A DNA stretch of 64,000 bases from assembly GCF_004122105.1 (NCBI RefSeq), contig NZ_SBKN01000007.1, forward strand, positions 1 to 64,000. Direction: 5' to 3'. The stretch comes from Flavobacterium stagni (GTDB lineage: Bacteria; Bacteroidota; Bacteroidia; Flavobacteriales; Flavobacteriaceae). The notes below the pieces were generated by a model. That model searched no databases and was not told where the DNA came from. It saw only the letters and a list, made by a program, of their open reading frames with translations. Below are positions 37,772 to 46,814 of this stretch, one piece after another (the stretch's first letter is position 1; each line of letters begins with the position of its first letter). Made by a program: the position numbers and the translations under genes.

Positions 37772-37799
37772 AAAAAAAAGGAATCAATATCGATTCCTT
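37772..37799 (-). terminator. Rho-independent terminator
   Basis: An 8-bp stem AAGGAATC/GATTCCTT with a 6-nt loop and a run of seven T on the minus strand, 3 nt after the stop of the next upstream gene. Confidence 0.88.
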
Positions 37800-37802
37800 G
37801 GT

Positions 37803-38198
37803 TTAAATTTTTATCAACTTCCCTTTTAATATGGGTATCGAGTCACCGGGCAATTCCATTTGAAAATACCAAAATGTATCTTGTTTTTTTACCAGTCGGA
37901 TAAAGGGTTTGGGTTCTTTTAGTACACTTTCAGGTATATTTTCGGACGAGATAGGAAACGTATAACCAGGGATTCTGAAACAATGGTCAGGGAGCCACTC
38001 TACGGTAGTTTCCAGCGGACTACCGCCGTTGTAAAAGGTACATTTTTCGCCTGAAATCACTATTTTCAATTCGGGATTAATTTCATCGGCAGGTCCGTCA
38101 TCGACGATTTGATAGGTGCCATTTTCAAGCCAAGCTGTTTGGGCAAATAGGATTCCCTGGGTGAAGAGCATAAATAGGAGGGTAATTCGGAAAGTCAT
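37803..38198 (-). CDS. Secreted hypothetical protein
   Basis: A 131-residue protein. The chosen ATG gives MTFRITLLFMLFTQGILFAQ, a good signal peptide with cleavage after FAQ; an in-frame upstream start would place eight extra residues before it. The mature domain is a small beta-rich fold (TWYLENG-type and CTFYNGGSPLETTVEW segments) resembling lipocalin-like or single-sheet secreted proteins, but I cannot name it. Confidence 0.6.
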   Translation of the reverse strand: MTFRITLLFMLFTQGILFAQTAWLENGTYQIVDDGPADEINPELKIVISGEKCTFYNGGSPLETTVEWLPDHCFRIPGYTFPISSENIPESVLKEPKPFIRLVKKQDTFWYFQMELPGDSIPILKGKLIKI

Positions 38199-38245
38199 AC
38201 GTTTTATATTATAAAAGCACAACGCAAAATCCCAACGTAAATTGC

Positions 38246-38746
38246 TTAAGGAACAAACCGACCTACGGTACGTTTACAATTTGTTTCGTTAGAAAAGTAG
38301 TTGGATTTTTGACAGGATAGTTCGTACGAAGTGCCGTCGTATAACAGTTCGGGCGCACAATTAGACACCCCCTCGCAAATAATAAAATTCGTTAATGCTT
38401 GGTAGGTAAAGTCATCGGAACTTCCCAACATGATTTGATTTCCTTTTTGTACCAACCATTTGTAAAAGATGCGTTGTCCCTTTTCGGATTTCAATTCCAA
38501 AAACAAAAGCGATTCTTGAGACCGAGTATTTTTTTCTTCGGCTAAGGCAATTTGAGTGAAGGGAGACGAACTGGGTCCAACAAGAGTATTGATTTGTTCC
38601 CTCAAATCCGTTTTGTTGACTTCCCAAATGAAATGTTGGTTTTCATCGAAATGACCGAGGACTAAAGGTTTTGATAAATCCAAAGTATTTTGTCCAGTGA
38701 CCAACAAAGCGGCATGAAAGAATAAAAGAAGGCACCATTTACGCAT
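38246..38746 (-). CDS. Secreted hypothetical protein with four cysteines
   Basis: A 166-residue protein with a signal peptide (WCLLLFFHAALLVTGQ). The mature part ends in a cysteine-rich tail (CEGVSNCAPELL, ELSCQKSNYF, NCKRTVGRFVP) likely to form disulphide bonds. No domain is recognised. It lies between two other unknown envelope genes, all on the minus strand. Confidence 0.6.
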   Translation of the reverse strand: MRKWCLLLFFHAALLVTGQNTLDLSKPLVLGHFDENQHFIWEVNKTDLREQINTLVGPSSSPFTQIALAEEKNTRSQESLLFLELKSEKGQRIFYKWLVQKGNQIMLGSSDDFTYQALTNFIICEGVSNCAPELLYDGTSYELSCQKSNYFSNETNCKRTVGRFVP

Positions 38747-38762
38747 AGCCGTATGGGTTAAG

Positions 38763-39134
38763 TTAATTTCGCTCCACTTGCATCCATTCGTAAATTCCTA
38801 AAAGAAAAAGCCATAGTGCCAATAGGAAAGCAACAAATCCATTGCGTGTGATGTTCAGTACAATCAACGCAATAATGGCCATGCCAATAATGACAGAAAT
38901 GGCACCTGTCAAGGTGCGAATGCTAGGATTGGGTTTTAGACTACGAATGTCTGAATATCCGCTGTATCCCAATAGCATACAATACATGAGAATTACTAAA
39001 TTGGCGATAAATTCAAAGCTTTGTATTCCAGTTTCTAAAGTAAATAAGCTATACATGCTTCCGAGTCCGGCAATTGCTAGAAGGAATTTTGTGATGATCC
39101 AAAACAAAAAAGTCTGATGATAAAAATGCTTCAT
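38763..39134 (-). CDS. Four-helix membrane protein, unknown
   Basis: A 123-residue protein with four predicted transmembrane helices (FWIITKFLLAIAGLGSMY, IANLVILMYCMLLGYSG, LTGAISVIIGMAIIALIVL, FVAFLLALWLFLLGIYEW). No signature of a named family is visible. It is 16 nt upstream of the four-cysteine protein gene. Confidence 0.55.
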   Translation of the reverse strand: MKHFYHQTFLFWIITKFLLAIAGLGSMYSLFTLETGIQSFEFIANLVILMYCMLLGYSGYSDIRSLKPNPSIRTLTGAISVIIGMAIIALIVLNITRNGFVAFLLALWLFLLGIYEWMQVERN

Positions 39135-39286
39135 GGCTTTTAACCGTACAATCGGAATTGTTCATTTTTGTAACTGCAAAATTAAACTTTTTTTAATGTA
39201 ATCGGAATGGAATTGCGTATTTCCTAGTTGTCATTTCGCATTTTTGAACTTTTTACTAAAAATTTTGAATCGATTTTTAATTTTTG

Positions 39287-40213
39287 TTAAAGGATTGCTT
39301 TTAAAGTCGCTATAAAATTAGATTGCTGATCAATAAAAACACTATGCGAACATTGTGTCCAATAATACAGCTGTTTCTCAGGTAAGAGTTGTTCCAGTTT
39401 TTTAATTTGTGCCTCAGAATACAACCCGTCTTCTTGTCCATAAAATCCGTAAACAGGCATTTTTTTCTCCACCAATTGCTTGATGTTTTCTGTTAAATCT
39501 AAGGTTGTATACTGATCATTTTTAGCAAATCCTAAAGGCGCCTCTTGGGTCATTTGTCCGCCCCATTTCGTCAATTCGGGTTGCGTTTTCATGTTGGCAT
39601 ACAGTGCTTTTGCTTCGTCGGTGGGTTGTTTCGGACTGTAAAATCCGTTCCTCATGGCATGCATAAAACAGTAGGAAGCATACATCATGGAGGTTTTGTC
39701 CATTTCTTGTAAAAGTCCCAAGTACTTCAAATTAGATATATCATTCTTGGTTTCATAAATGGTTTTGCAACGCGCAATGATTTGGGTAAACGATTCTTGC
39801 AAGGAAACAGGCGCTCCAATTAATACCACCGAATGCACCAATTCGGGATGAATACGCGCAAATTTGACGGCAAGAATTCCCCCAAAACTATGCCCGAGTA
39901 AATGGACTTTTGACACTTTATATTGCTCCATGATCGTTTGAATGTCGGCACCCGCTTCTGCCAGCGAATACTCGGCATTGGGATCGGTACTGCGCCCTTC
40001 ACCTCGACGATCATAGACAATCACATAAAACCCTTGGTCGGCTAAACGCTGGGCGGTAGTAAATTCAAAACTCGCACTGTTGTATCCGGGACCGCCGTGC
40101 AAAAACAACAACGGTTTATCTTGTGGATTGCCAAAGGCTTTGGTATAAAGTGTTTGTGCGTAAAGGCTCACCGTGAGTAACAGGAGCACCAATGTATATC
40201 TCGTTTTTTTCAT
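39287..40213 (-). CDS. Exported alpha/beta hydrolase (proline iminopeptidase-like)
   Basis: A 308-residue enzyme with a signal peptide (YTLVLLLLTVSLYAQ). The fold shows FLHGGPGYN (oxyanion hole), the nucleophile elbow GHSFGG, the acid region FYGQEDGLYS and the catalytic His in TQCSHSVFI. HGGPG and the general plan are as in proline iminopeptidases and related hydrolases. The substrate is unknown. It lies 3 nt after the DUF3592-like membrane gene. Confidence 0.85.
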   Translation of the reverse strand: MKKTRYTLVLLLLTVSLYAQTLYTKAFGNPQDKPLLFLHGGPGYNSASFEFTTAQRLADQGFYVIVYDRRGEGRSTDPNAEYSLAEAGADIQTIMEQYKVSKVHLLGHSFGGILAVKFARIHPELVHSVVLIGAPVSLQESFTQIIARCKTIYETKNDISNLKYLGLLQEMDKTSMMYASYCFMHAMRNGFYSPKQPTDEAKALYANMKTQPELTKWGGQMTQEAPLGFAKNDQYTTLDLTENIKQLVEKKMPVYGFYGQEDGLYSEAQIKKLEQLLPEKQLYYWTQCSHSVFIDQQSNFIATLKAIL

Positions 40214-40216
40214 AAT

Positions 40217-40957
40217 TTATTCTATTTCATACCACGGAATTCCCAATAAACCTTCATGATAATCGATGATTACTGTTTCACCAATTTGTATAGTTTCATA
40301 TTGTGAACTCGCTACGGAGATTTTTTCAGGGTCATGATGATGGCCCCAAGCGGCCACTTTTACATAATAGGTGCTACTTCTTCTTGAACGACTAATCGTT
40401 TTATCCAAGACTTTTGCTGGATAATATTGGGTTTCGGAATCATCAAACAAACAATTAACGCCATAGGTTCCTGCATAGCTGTAAAGAAATAGGTTGCCCA
40501 ATAATGAAAAATAGATCCAGCTTTTATTTTTGGTTGATTTAATAATGACTTCATGGGTAATCCATAAAAGTACACACATCGCTATAAAAGTAATTGTTCC
40601 CGGAATGATTAGACTGTATACGCTCTCAAATTCAAAGTCACGTAAAATACGAATACAGATGGCTAATGCAGGAAAGTCAATAAAATCAGCCACATCGTAC
40701 TTGTCTTCTCCTTTATCTTTTGTTATTTCAATGAGACTGGTAATACTGGGTCTACCGTATAACCCATTAGCAATTAAACCGATTATGGGAAGCGCCATAA
40801 GTACCACAAAAAGAATTTTGTACGGATTGGCAATTAGTAAAAACCATAATCCTATACCAACAGAAAACCACTCTAACTTATCTAACTTGTGAAAGGTGAG
40901 TTTTGTTTTCGGCAGATTACGTGACTGTTTCTTGTTTTTTTCTTTTCGTGTAAGCAT
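40217..40957 (-). CDS. Membrane protein with DUF3592-like C-terminal domain
   Basis: A 246-residue protein with about five transmembrane helices and a C-terminal exported or cytoplasmic beta domain (YYPAKVLDKTISRSRRSS and VIIDYHEGLLGIPWYEI) reminiscent of DUF3592. The basic N-terminus (RKEKNKKQSRN) suggests the start is inside the cell. I chose the ATG giving MLTRKEK; a TTG seven codons upstream is possible. It precedes the exported hydrolase gene by 3 nt. Confidence 0.55.
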   Translation of the reverse strand: MLTRKEKNKKQSRNLPKTKLTFHKLDKLEWFSVGIGLWFLLIANPYKILFVVLMALPIIGLIANGLYGRPSITSLIEITKDKGEDKYDVADFIDFPALAICIRILRDFEFESVYSLIIPGTITFIAMCVLLWITHEVIIKSTKNKSWIYFSLLGNLFLYSYAGTYGVNCLFDDSETQYYPAKVLDKTISRSRRSSTYYVKVAAWGHHHDPEKISVASSQYETIQIGETVIIDYHEGLLGIPWYEIE

Positions 40958-40994
40958 TTTGGATTCCCGTTCATTCAAAAATACACAAAAAGGA

Positions 40995-41732
40995 TTAGGG
41001 TAAAGTAGTTATAAAAGAAAAAACACGTTCAATCACTTCCTTCGGCACTTCTTTGTGCGGATTGTGTTGCACCCTCGGAATCAGCCACGCTTGCGCAGGT
41101 CCCGAACAGCGAGTGACAATCGTTTCGACTTGTTTTGGGGTGCCAAATTCATCGTCTTTGCCCTGAATAATGAGAGCCGGACAAGTAATTTGGGGTAAAA
41201 AGTCCGTGATGTCCCAATCCCGAAAGGTAGGTGCTAACCAGGTTTCAGTCCAGGCTTTTACCATGGCATCGGTATTTACTCCGTGGTATTTAGCCAAGCG
41301 CTGGGGCAAGTCGGTAGTGCTATAGGCTTCTTTTGCAGCACGAATGCCGGCTAAGGTAACTTCTTCTACAAAAACATGCGCCCCTTGGGTGATGATGGCT
41401 TGTATGCGCTCTGGAAATAAGGCTGCTGTTAGCAAAGCAATGGAACCCCCATCACTGTGTCCAAAGAGTATGGCTTTCTCGATGTTATGTTGGATTAATA
41501 GGTCGTTTAACACAGCCGCTTCGGGTTCTAAATACTGTTTGTCACGCACTGGATTGGCAAACGGTCCCGATTTCCCATAACCCAAACGGTCGTACACCAA
41601 ATAATTGCATTGGGTCGCCGCCGCTAATTGCTCTGGAAAATCCCGCCACAATTCGACACATCCCAACGAATCGTGCAAAAAAACGAGGGTAGGACGGTTG
41701 GGGAAGGGGGAGTGGATGCGAAAGTTGAGCAA
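40995..41732 (-). CDS. Cytoplasmic alpha/beta hydrolase
   Basis: A 245-residue hydrolase without signal peptide. Visible are FLHDSLGCVELWRDF (oxyanion hole region), the nucleophile elbow GHSDGGS with Ser near residue 94, the acid in QGKDDEFG and the catalytic His in RVQHNPHKE. It resembles carboxylic-ester or haloperoxidase-type hydrolases. The substrate cannot be told. The gene is preceded by a short ATTATGAATT-type repeat. Confidence 0.83.
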   Translation of the reverse strand: MLNFRIHSPFPNRPTLVFLHDSLGCVELWRDFPEQLAAATQCNYLVYDRLGYGKSGPFANPVRDKQYLEPEAAVLNDLLIQHNIEKAILFGHSDGGSIALLTAALFPERIQAIITQGAHVFVEEVTLAGIRAAKEAYSTTDLPQRLAKYHGVNTDAMVKAWTETWLAPTFRDWDITDFLPQITCPALIIQGKDDEFGTPKQVETIVTRCSGPAQAWLIPRVQHNPHKEVPKEVIERVFSFITTLP

Positions 41733-41758
41733 GTTATGAATTATGAGTTATGAATTAT
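41733..41758. repeat. Short AT-rich direct repeat
   Basis: Copies of GTTATGAATTATGA in tandem just upstream of the hydrolase start. It is the same kind of drifting repeat as at 471-528. Confidence 0.55.
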
Positions 41759-41766
41759 GTGAACCT

Positions 41767-42144
41767 CTAATTTAAAAAAGTAACGGAAATAATTTTCCCA
41801 TCTTTGACTTCATAAATGGCAACACCACCAAAAGTCGTTGAGTTGTATTGCACGGATTCTTCATCGATAATGCGGTTGCCGCTTACAATTCGTTTAACCA
41901 CAGTACAATGCAAGGTTTTAGCACTGTTGAAAAACTGGGCATACTGCTCCCTCATTTTGGCTTTGCCTTCTACATCCAATGTATTGGGGTAGGTGTACAA
42001 CTTCACGTCCTCACTGTAACAATCCATGAAAGCGTTGAGGTCCTTTTGGTTGTAGGCTTCGACTTGTTTTTGAACGATTTGCTCTGCCGTTTGTGCACTC
42101 CCCAAGGCACTTACGAACATGCATAACAGGAATAGTTTTTTCAT
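41767..42144 (-). CDS. Exported NTF2/SnoaL-like protein
   Basis: A 125-residue protein with a signal peptide (FLLCMFVSALGSAQ). The mature part is one NTF2-like domain: a long helix (EQIVQKQVEAYNQKDLNAFM), then DCYSEDVKLYTYP and a curved sheet ending VAIYEVKDGKIISVTFLN. Such domains bind small ligands or act as enzymes, and the role is unknown. It starts 7 nt after the uvrA stop, so it probably shares the uvrA transcript. Confidence 0.8.
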   Translation of the reverse strand: MKKLFLLCMFVSALGSAQTAEQIVQKQVEAYNQKDLNAFMDCYSEDVKLYTYPNTLDVEGKAKMREQYAQFFNSAKTLHCTVVKRIVSGNRIIDEESVQYNSTTFGGVAIYEVKDGKIISVTFLN

Positions 42145-42151
42145 CGGTTTG

Positions 42152-44983
42152 TTATTTTAGTTCTTTTGCTAAAAAGCGTGCGGTATGACTTTTTTTGTTT
42201 TTACTGACTTCTTCAGGAGTACCGACACACAAAATTTGACCGCCGCCTTTCCCGCCTTCGGGTCCGACGTCGATGATGTGATCGGCTAATTTGATGACAT
42301 CTAAATTGTGTTCGATGATCAACACCGTATTGCCTTTGTCGACCAACTTTTGAATGACTTCCATCAATACGCGAATGTCTTCAAAGTGCAAGCCTGTGGT
42401 GGGTTCGTCCATGATATAGAACGTATTGCCCGTATCTTTTTTGGATAATTCGGTTGCCAATTTGATACGTTGGGCTTCGCCACCCGAAAGGGTTGTACTT
42501 TGTTGTCCTAAGGTGATGTACCCCAATCCCACGTCTTGTATCGTTTTGATTTTTCGGTAGATTTTCGGGATGTTTTCAAAGAAATCCACCGCTTCATCTA
42601 CGGTCATGTTCAATACATCGGAAATGGATTTTCCTTTGTAACGAATTTCAAGTGTTTCCCGATTAAAGCGTTTGCCTTGGCAGGTTTCGCATTCGACATA
42701 GACATCGGGTAGGAAACTCATTTCAATTGTACGCACTCCCGAACCTTCGCAGGTTTCACAACGACCGCCCGATACGTTGAAACTGAATCGGCCAGCTTTG
42801 TAGCCACGAATCATGGCTTCGGGGGTTTGGGTGAACAGGGAACGTATTTCAGAAAAAACGTCGGTATAGGTGGCAGGATTGGAGCGTGGGGTGCGGCCTA
42901 TCGGACTTTGGTCAATGTCGATGACTTTGTCTACCTGTTCGAGCCCTTCAATTTTTTTGTAGGGCATCGGACGCTTTACGCCATCGTAAATGTGGGCATT
43001 GAGAATAGGGTAGAGCGTTTCGTTGATCAAAGTTGATTTTCCACTGCCTGAAACTCCGGTCACACAAATCAGTTTCCCCAACGGAAATTCTGCCGTCACG
43101 TTTTTTAAATTGTTACCCGAGGCGCCCACCAATTTAATTGTTTTACCACTGCCTTCCCGACGTTTTTTGGGCACTTCGATGGCCATTTTTCCGTTTAAGT
43201 ACTGTGCGGTAATGGTGGTTTCGTTCAACAATTCGTTGGGCGAACCTTTGCTGATGATTTGTCCCCCAAAACGTCCAGCCTTGGGTCCGATGTCAATCAC
43301 ATAATCGGCTTCCACAATCATGTCTTTGTCGTGTTCGACCACCAAAACCGAATTCCCAATATCGCGCAAGCTTTTCAAGGAATTGATCAAACGTTCGTTA
43401 TCGCGTTGGTGGAGTCCAATACTGGGTTCGTCCAAGATATACAACACGCCCACCAATTGTGAACCGATTTGGGTCGCCAAGCGAATGCGTTGTGCTTCAC
43501 CGCCGGAGAGCGATTTCGAACTGCGGTGTAAGGATAGATAATTGAGTCCGACATCCATTAAGAACTTCAAGCGGTCGTTGATTTCTTTCAGGATTTCGGT
43601 GGCGATGGTTTTTTGTTTGTTCGAAAGGGTTTCCGGTAAATCGAGAAACCAAGTCGTGAGGTCGGCGACATCCATGGTGGATAGGTCGGCGATATTTTTC
43701 TCGTTGATTTTGAAATAGAGCGCTTCTTTTTTCAAACGCGCACCTTGACATTCTGGACAAGAAATCTCGTCCATGAAGTCTTTGGCCCAACGCTTGAGCG
43801 AAGTCGATTGTGCGTCGTCGTGTTGGTTTTTGATGAATGCCGCGATGCCTTCAAACTCGATTTTGTATTCTTTGGTGACACCTGCTGCTTTGGCATTTAC
43901 GGTAAACCGTTCGTTGCCGCCATTAAGGATCATGTCCATGGCTTCTTCGGAAATCTTTTCGATGGGGTCGGTGAGTTTGAAACCAAATTTTTCACCGATG
44001 GCTTCCAGTTGTTTGAACATCCACGACGATTTATATTCGCCTAATGGTGCTAAACCGCCTTTGGCAATTGAAAGTCGCGCATCGGGGATGATTTTTTTAA
44101 GGTTGATTTCGTTGACCGTCCCGAGTCCGTTGCAATGCGGACAAGCGCCTTTGGGCGAGTTGAACGAAAAGAGATTGGGTTCGGGGTTTTGGTAGGAAAT
44201 GCCTGTGGTGGGACACATGAGGGTGCGGCTAAAAAAGCGCACTTCGTTTTCGTCTTGTTCGATAACCATCATTACGTCTTCGCCGTGGTACATGGCGGTT
44301 TTGATGCTTTCAGCGAGGCGTTTGTGAGTGTCGTCGTCGTTGGCGGGTACCATGCGGTCGATGACGATTTCGATATCGTGGGTTTTGTAGCGGTCGAGTT
44401 TCATCCCGGGGGTGATGTCTTTGATTTCCCCGTTGACGCGGACCTTGACAAAGCCTTGTTTGGCGATTTGTTGGAACAGTTCGGCATAATGTCCTTTACG
44501 CGCCCGAATGACCGGTGCTAGGATGTTGATGCGTTTCCCTAGAAACTGTTCGATAATAAGGTTTTTGATTTGCTCGTCTGAGTAGGACACCATTTTTTCA
44601 CCGGTGTTATAACTGTAGGCTTCTCCCGCACGGGCAAAGAGCAGGCGGAGGAAGTCGTAGATTTCGGTGATGGTCCCCACAGTGGAGCGGGGCGATTTGC
44701 TCGTCGTTTTTTGTTCAATCGCGATGACGGGGGAGAGTCCGTCGATTTTATCCACATCGGGACGCTCGAGTCCGCCCAAGAACTGCCTTGCATAGGCCGA
44801 GAACGTTTCGATATAGCGGCGTTGGCCTTCGGCGTAAATGGTGTCAAAGGCGAGGGACGATTTCCCCGAGCCTGAGAGTCCGGTAATGACCACGAGTTGT
44901 TCGCGGGGAATGGTGATGTCGATGTTTTTGAGGTTGTGCGCGCGGGCGCCTATGACTTCGATAAATTCGAGTTGTTCGCTCAT
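42152..44983 (-). CDS. uvrA: Excinuclease ABC subunit UvrA
   Basis: A 943-residue damage-recognition ATPase of nucleotide excision repair. It has two ABC ATPase modules, Walker [10 protein letters not shown] near residue 35 and [10 protein letters not shown] in the second half, two LSGGEAQR signatures, and zinc-finger clusters [18 protein letters not shown] and CETCEGSG...CETC. It works with UvrB and UvrC, which are not in the window. The length is normal. Confidence 0.98.
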   Translation of the reverse strand: MSEQLEFIEVIGARAHNLKNIDITIPREQLVVITGLSGSGKSSLAFDTIYAEGQRRYIETFSAYARQFLGGLERPDVDKIDGLSPVIAIEQKTTSKSPRSTVGTITEIYDFLRLLFARAGEAYSYNTGEKMVSYSDEQIKNLIIEQFLGKRINILAPVIRARKGHYAELFQQIAKQGFVKVRVNGEIKDITPGMKLDRYKTHDIEIVIDRMVPANDDDTHKRLAESIKTAMYHGEDVMMVIEQDENEVRFFSRTLMCPTTGISYQNPEPNLFSFNSPKGACPHCNGLGTVNEINLKKIIPDARLSIAKGGLAPLGEYKSSWMFKQLEAIGEKFGFKLTDPIEKISEEAMDMILNGGNERFTVNAKAAGVTKEYKIEFEGIAAFIKNQHDDAQSTSLKRWAKDFMDEISCPECQGARLKKEALYFKINEKNIADLSTMDVADLTTWFLDLPETLSNKQKTIATEILKEINDRLKFLMDVGLNYLSLHRSSKSLSGGEAQRIRLATQIGSQLVGVLYILDEPSIGLHQRDNERLINSLKSLRDIGNSVLVVEHDKDMIVEADYVIDIGPKAGRFGGQIISKGSPNELLNETTITAQYLNGKMAIEVPKKRREGSGKTIKLVGASGNNLKNVTAEFPLGKLICVTGVSGSGKSTLINETLYPILNAHIYDGVKRPMPYKKIEGLEQVDKVIDIDQSPIGRTPRSNPATYTDVFSEIRSLFTQTPEAMIRGYKAGRFSFNVSGGRCETCEGSGVRTIEMSFLPDVYVECETCQGKRFNRETLEIRYKGKSISDVLNMTVDEAVDFFENIPKIYRKIKTIQDVGLGYITLGQQSTTLSGGEAQRIKLATELSKKDTGNTFYIMDEPTTGLHFEDIRVLMEVIQKLVDKGNTVLIIEHNLDVIKLADHIIDVGPEGGKGGGQILCVGTPEEVSKNKKSHTARFLAKELK

Positions 44984-45014
44984 GATTTTTTGGGAAAAAG
45001 CAAAGGTAAGGAAT

Positions 45015-45180
45015 TTGGTTGAGGGTTGAAAGTTGCTGGTTGATGGTTGTCGGTTGTTGGTCCTGATACTGGGTGAGGAATTTGAAAATTGAGATTTGAG
45101 ATTTGGAATTTGAGATTTGGTCCCGATACTTCGGGAGGAATTTGGAATTTGTTATTTGAAATTTTGATTATTGACCCTAC
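45015..45180. repeat. Drifting short-period repeats before uvrA
   Basis: The gap of 400 bp between uvrA and the next gene starts with units of GTTGGTTGATGGTTG and turns into AATTTGAGATTTGG units. No coding frame is seen. Two copies of CGATACTxxGxGAGGAATTTG lie within it. Confidence 0.7.
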
Positions 45181-45188
45181 TTGATTTT

Positions 45189-45280
45189 TAGCCCCGACCT
45201 GCCTACCGGCAGGCAGGTTGAGGCATTGTTGGAGCTCTTGGAGCGCAGCGGAAAAGCGACTGCCGAAAGCGGGAAGAGGG
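45189..45280 (+). repeat. Dispersed intergenic repeat, copy 4
   Basis: The block runs TAGCCCCGACC, a hairpin CCTGCC-TACC-GGCAGG, then GGCATTGTTGGAGCTC, GGAGCGCAGCGGA, AAAAGCGACTGCCGA and AAGCGGG. The GGAGCGCAGCGGA core also occurs in copy 1, and CATTGTTGGAGCTC in copy 3. Confidence 0.75.
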
Positions 45281-45383
45281 TTGATAGCAATTGTAAACGT
45301 TTGCTCCCAAAAAAAGAAAAAGGAGCAAGATTTAAAATGCGGTTTTTACTATATTTGGCTTTTACTTTTTAACTAGAAACACC

Positions 45384-45905
45384 ATGAAATTATTAGGTAT
45401 CGGTTCACGAATTAAGCACGCGGCGCACGGTTTGGGCGTAGTGACGAATGTAACGTCAAAGCATTATTGGGTAACGTTTATGGACAGTGGTCTAGAAACC
45501 ATTGACTTGGATGAATCTGTTGAGGTGATTGAAGCGGTTGATGGTGAAGTGGATACGGTGAGTTTTTATGAGGTAGAAAAAGTAATGAAGAATTTGTTGC
45601 AACGTTGGAGCGACTTGACGCCGACTGTGGCGATTGCCGATAAATGGAAAGGCGGGAAATTGGTGATGGAACCGGGCACGCCAACCCAAAGTAAGGAAGT
45701 GCCGATTGATACGTTTTTTCACAAGATTGTGATGGTGCGTGACCGTCTACGGGTAATGGAGCAAAAAATCAACGCGAGCAACCTTGACGATGCCGAGAAA
45801 GTGGAATTGCAGCAATACATCACGCGTATTTACGGTAGTTTGACCACGTTTAATGTGCTGTTTAAGAGTCAGAGCGATTATTTTGTAGGGGAGAAGACGA
45901 AGTAG
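45384..45905 (+). CDS. Conserved hypothetical protein with CarD/Tudor-like N-terminal segment
   Basis: A 173-residue soluble protein. The first 45 residues (GSRIKHAAHGLGVVTNVTSK and HYWVTFMDSGLETIDLDE) look like a small five-strand Tudor/CarD-like barrel. The rest is helical: a coiled segment around VEKVMKNLLQRWSD, then VRDRLRVMEQKINASNLDDA and a last helix with ITRIYGSLTTFNVLF. It may bind nucleic acid or RNA polymerase, but that is only suggested by the N-terminal resemblance. A single gene between two repeat-filled gaps. Confidence 0.65.
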   Translation: MKLLGIGSRIKHAAHGLGVVTNVTSKHYWVTFMDSGLETIDLDESVEVIEAVDGEVDTVSFYEVEKVMKNLLQRWSDLTPTVAIADKWKGGKLVMEPGTPTQSKEVPIDTFFHKIVMVRDRLRVMEQKINASNLDDAEKVELQQYITRIYGSLTTFNVLFKSQSDYFVGEKTK

Positions 45906-46020
45906 CAGTGGGTAGTGGGCAGTGATCAGTGTTCAGTGGGCAGTGATCAGTGTTCAGTGGGCAGTGTTGAGTGATCAGTAATTAGTGATTAGTGATTAGT
46001 GATTAGTGATCAGTAATCAG
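45906..46020. repeat. Drifting short-period repeats
   Basis: Units of GTGGGCAGTGATCAGTGTTCA repeat and decay to AGTGATTAGTGATTAGTG, with no coding frame. They resemble the block at 33908-34088 and separate core genes from the accessory island. Confidence 0.75.
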
Positions 46021-46034
46021 AATTCATTGAGTGG

Positions 46035-46186
46035 TAACGTTTTGCAGCTTTTGTAGTTGGTGAAAAAGCGAAACGATTATTTCTTACTTAGATTAACGTT
46101 TTTGCTTCGCACGGTTTGTTTCATTCGGGTGGTGTAAATCAACATCAACTTTGTAAATTCGAACCATAGCGTCAAGCTGCTGTTAG
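46035..46186 (-). repeat. Dyad element 1, cassette-like
   Basis: A 152-bp element whose ends are imperfect inverted repeats: TAACGTTTTGCAGCTT at one side and AAGCTGCTGTTAG at the other. The middle (GATTATTTCTTACT, AACGTTTTTGCTTCGCAC, TTTCATTCGGGTG) is shared with the element at 46646-46808. It lies 13 nt after the RDD gene stop. Confidence 0.65.
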
Positions 46187-46199
46187 TAGATGTTTTATA

Positions 46200-46619
46200 T
46201 CATCTATATTTCACAACAACAGTTTTAGCCCAAATGTCACCTAATCTTTGCCCATTCTGATTACTTTTCATAACCAAATAAGCGACAACGCCAAAAAAGA
46301 ACATGTCAACTGGGTCTAATAAATGTCTTTTTAAAGATTGAATAAAAGTTATCTTTCTGTCTTGATTTTCTTGTGTTACAGGTTTTAAGCTAACAATTCC
46401 ATTTCCAAGTGTTGAACCGAGAAAATATTCAAAGCAAACAGTAAAAATAAACCAAGGTATTATATTTAATAGTGCAGGAAATCCATTCATTTGATAACTT
46501 GCGGTTTCACCTGGGACTGGTTCCCCAAAAGTGAGAATTATATAGAAATTAATTGTGACTATAATTGAATAATCAATAATAGCTGCAAAAATTTTTCTTC
46601 CAACATAAGGTTTCGTCAT
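46200..46619 (-). CDS. RDD family membrane protein
   Basis: A 139-residue protein with the family pattern: an N-terminal R-x(4)-AAIIDYSI (here RKIFAAIIDYSIIV), an aromatic middle helix with FTVCFEYFLGSTLGNGIVSLK, and a second RDD-like end (LGDIWAKTVVV). Three transmembrane helices are predicted. RDD proteins act as transporters or accessory membrane proteins in some systems; the role here is unknown. The gene is more AT-rich than uvrA or clpB and lies between two dyad elements. I chose the ATG giving MTKPYVGRK. Confidence 0.8.
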   Translation of the reverse strand: MTKPYVGRKIFAAIIDYSIIVTINFYIILTFGEPVPGETASYQMNGFPALLNIIPWFIFTVCFEYFLGSTLGNGIVSLKPVTQENQDRKITFIQSLKRHLLDPVDMFFFGVVAYLVMKSNQNGQRLGDIWAKTVVVKYR

Positions 46620-46645
46620 TTTATGCACGTTTTATTTTAAAATAT

Positions 46646-46808
46646 CAGCTAACGTTTCCCCGCTAACCGACTGTGGCGGAAAAGCTAAATGATTATTTCT
46701 TACTAAGATAAACATTTTTGCTACGCACTGTTTTTTTCATTCGGGTGTTGTAAACATAATACTAAACTAGCACATTCGAGCCTTAGCGGCTAGAGGCTGT
46801 TCTGCTGT
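46646..46808 (-). repeat. Dyad element 2, cassette-like
   Basis: A 163-bp relative of the element at 46035-46186. It begins AGCTAACGTTTCCCCGCTAACC and closes with CTTAGCGGCTAGAGGC, CCGCTAA and TTAGCGG being complementary. It begins 7 nt after the stop of the membrane gene at 46815 and ends 27 nt before the RDD start. Confidence 0.65.
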
Positions 46809-46814
46809 TTTTTT

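Noticed and set aside
45301..45328. Terminator from the TTGCTCC/GGAGCAA stem after dispersed repeat copy 4
   Set aside because: The loop is 14 nt and no T run follows on either side.
46035..46808. Calling the two dyad elements true integron attC sites
   Set aside because: No integrase is visible and the core-site consensus is incomplete, so only a cassette-like description is kept.
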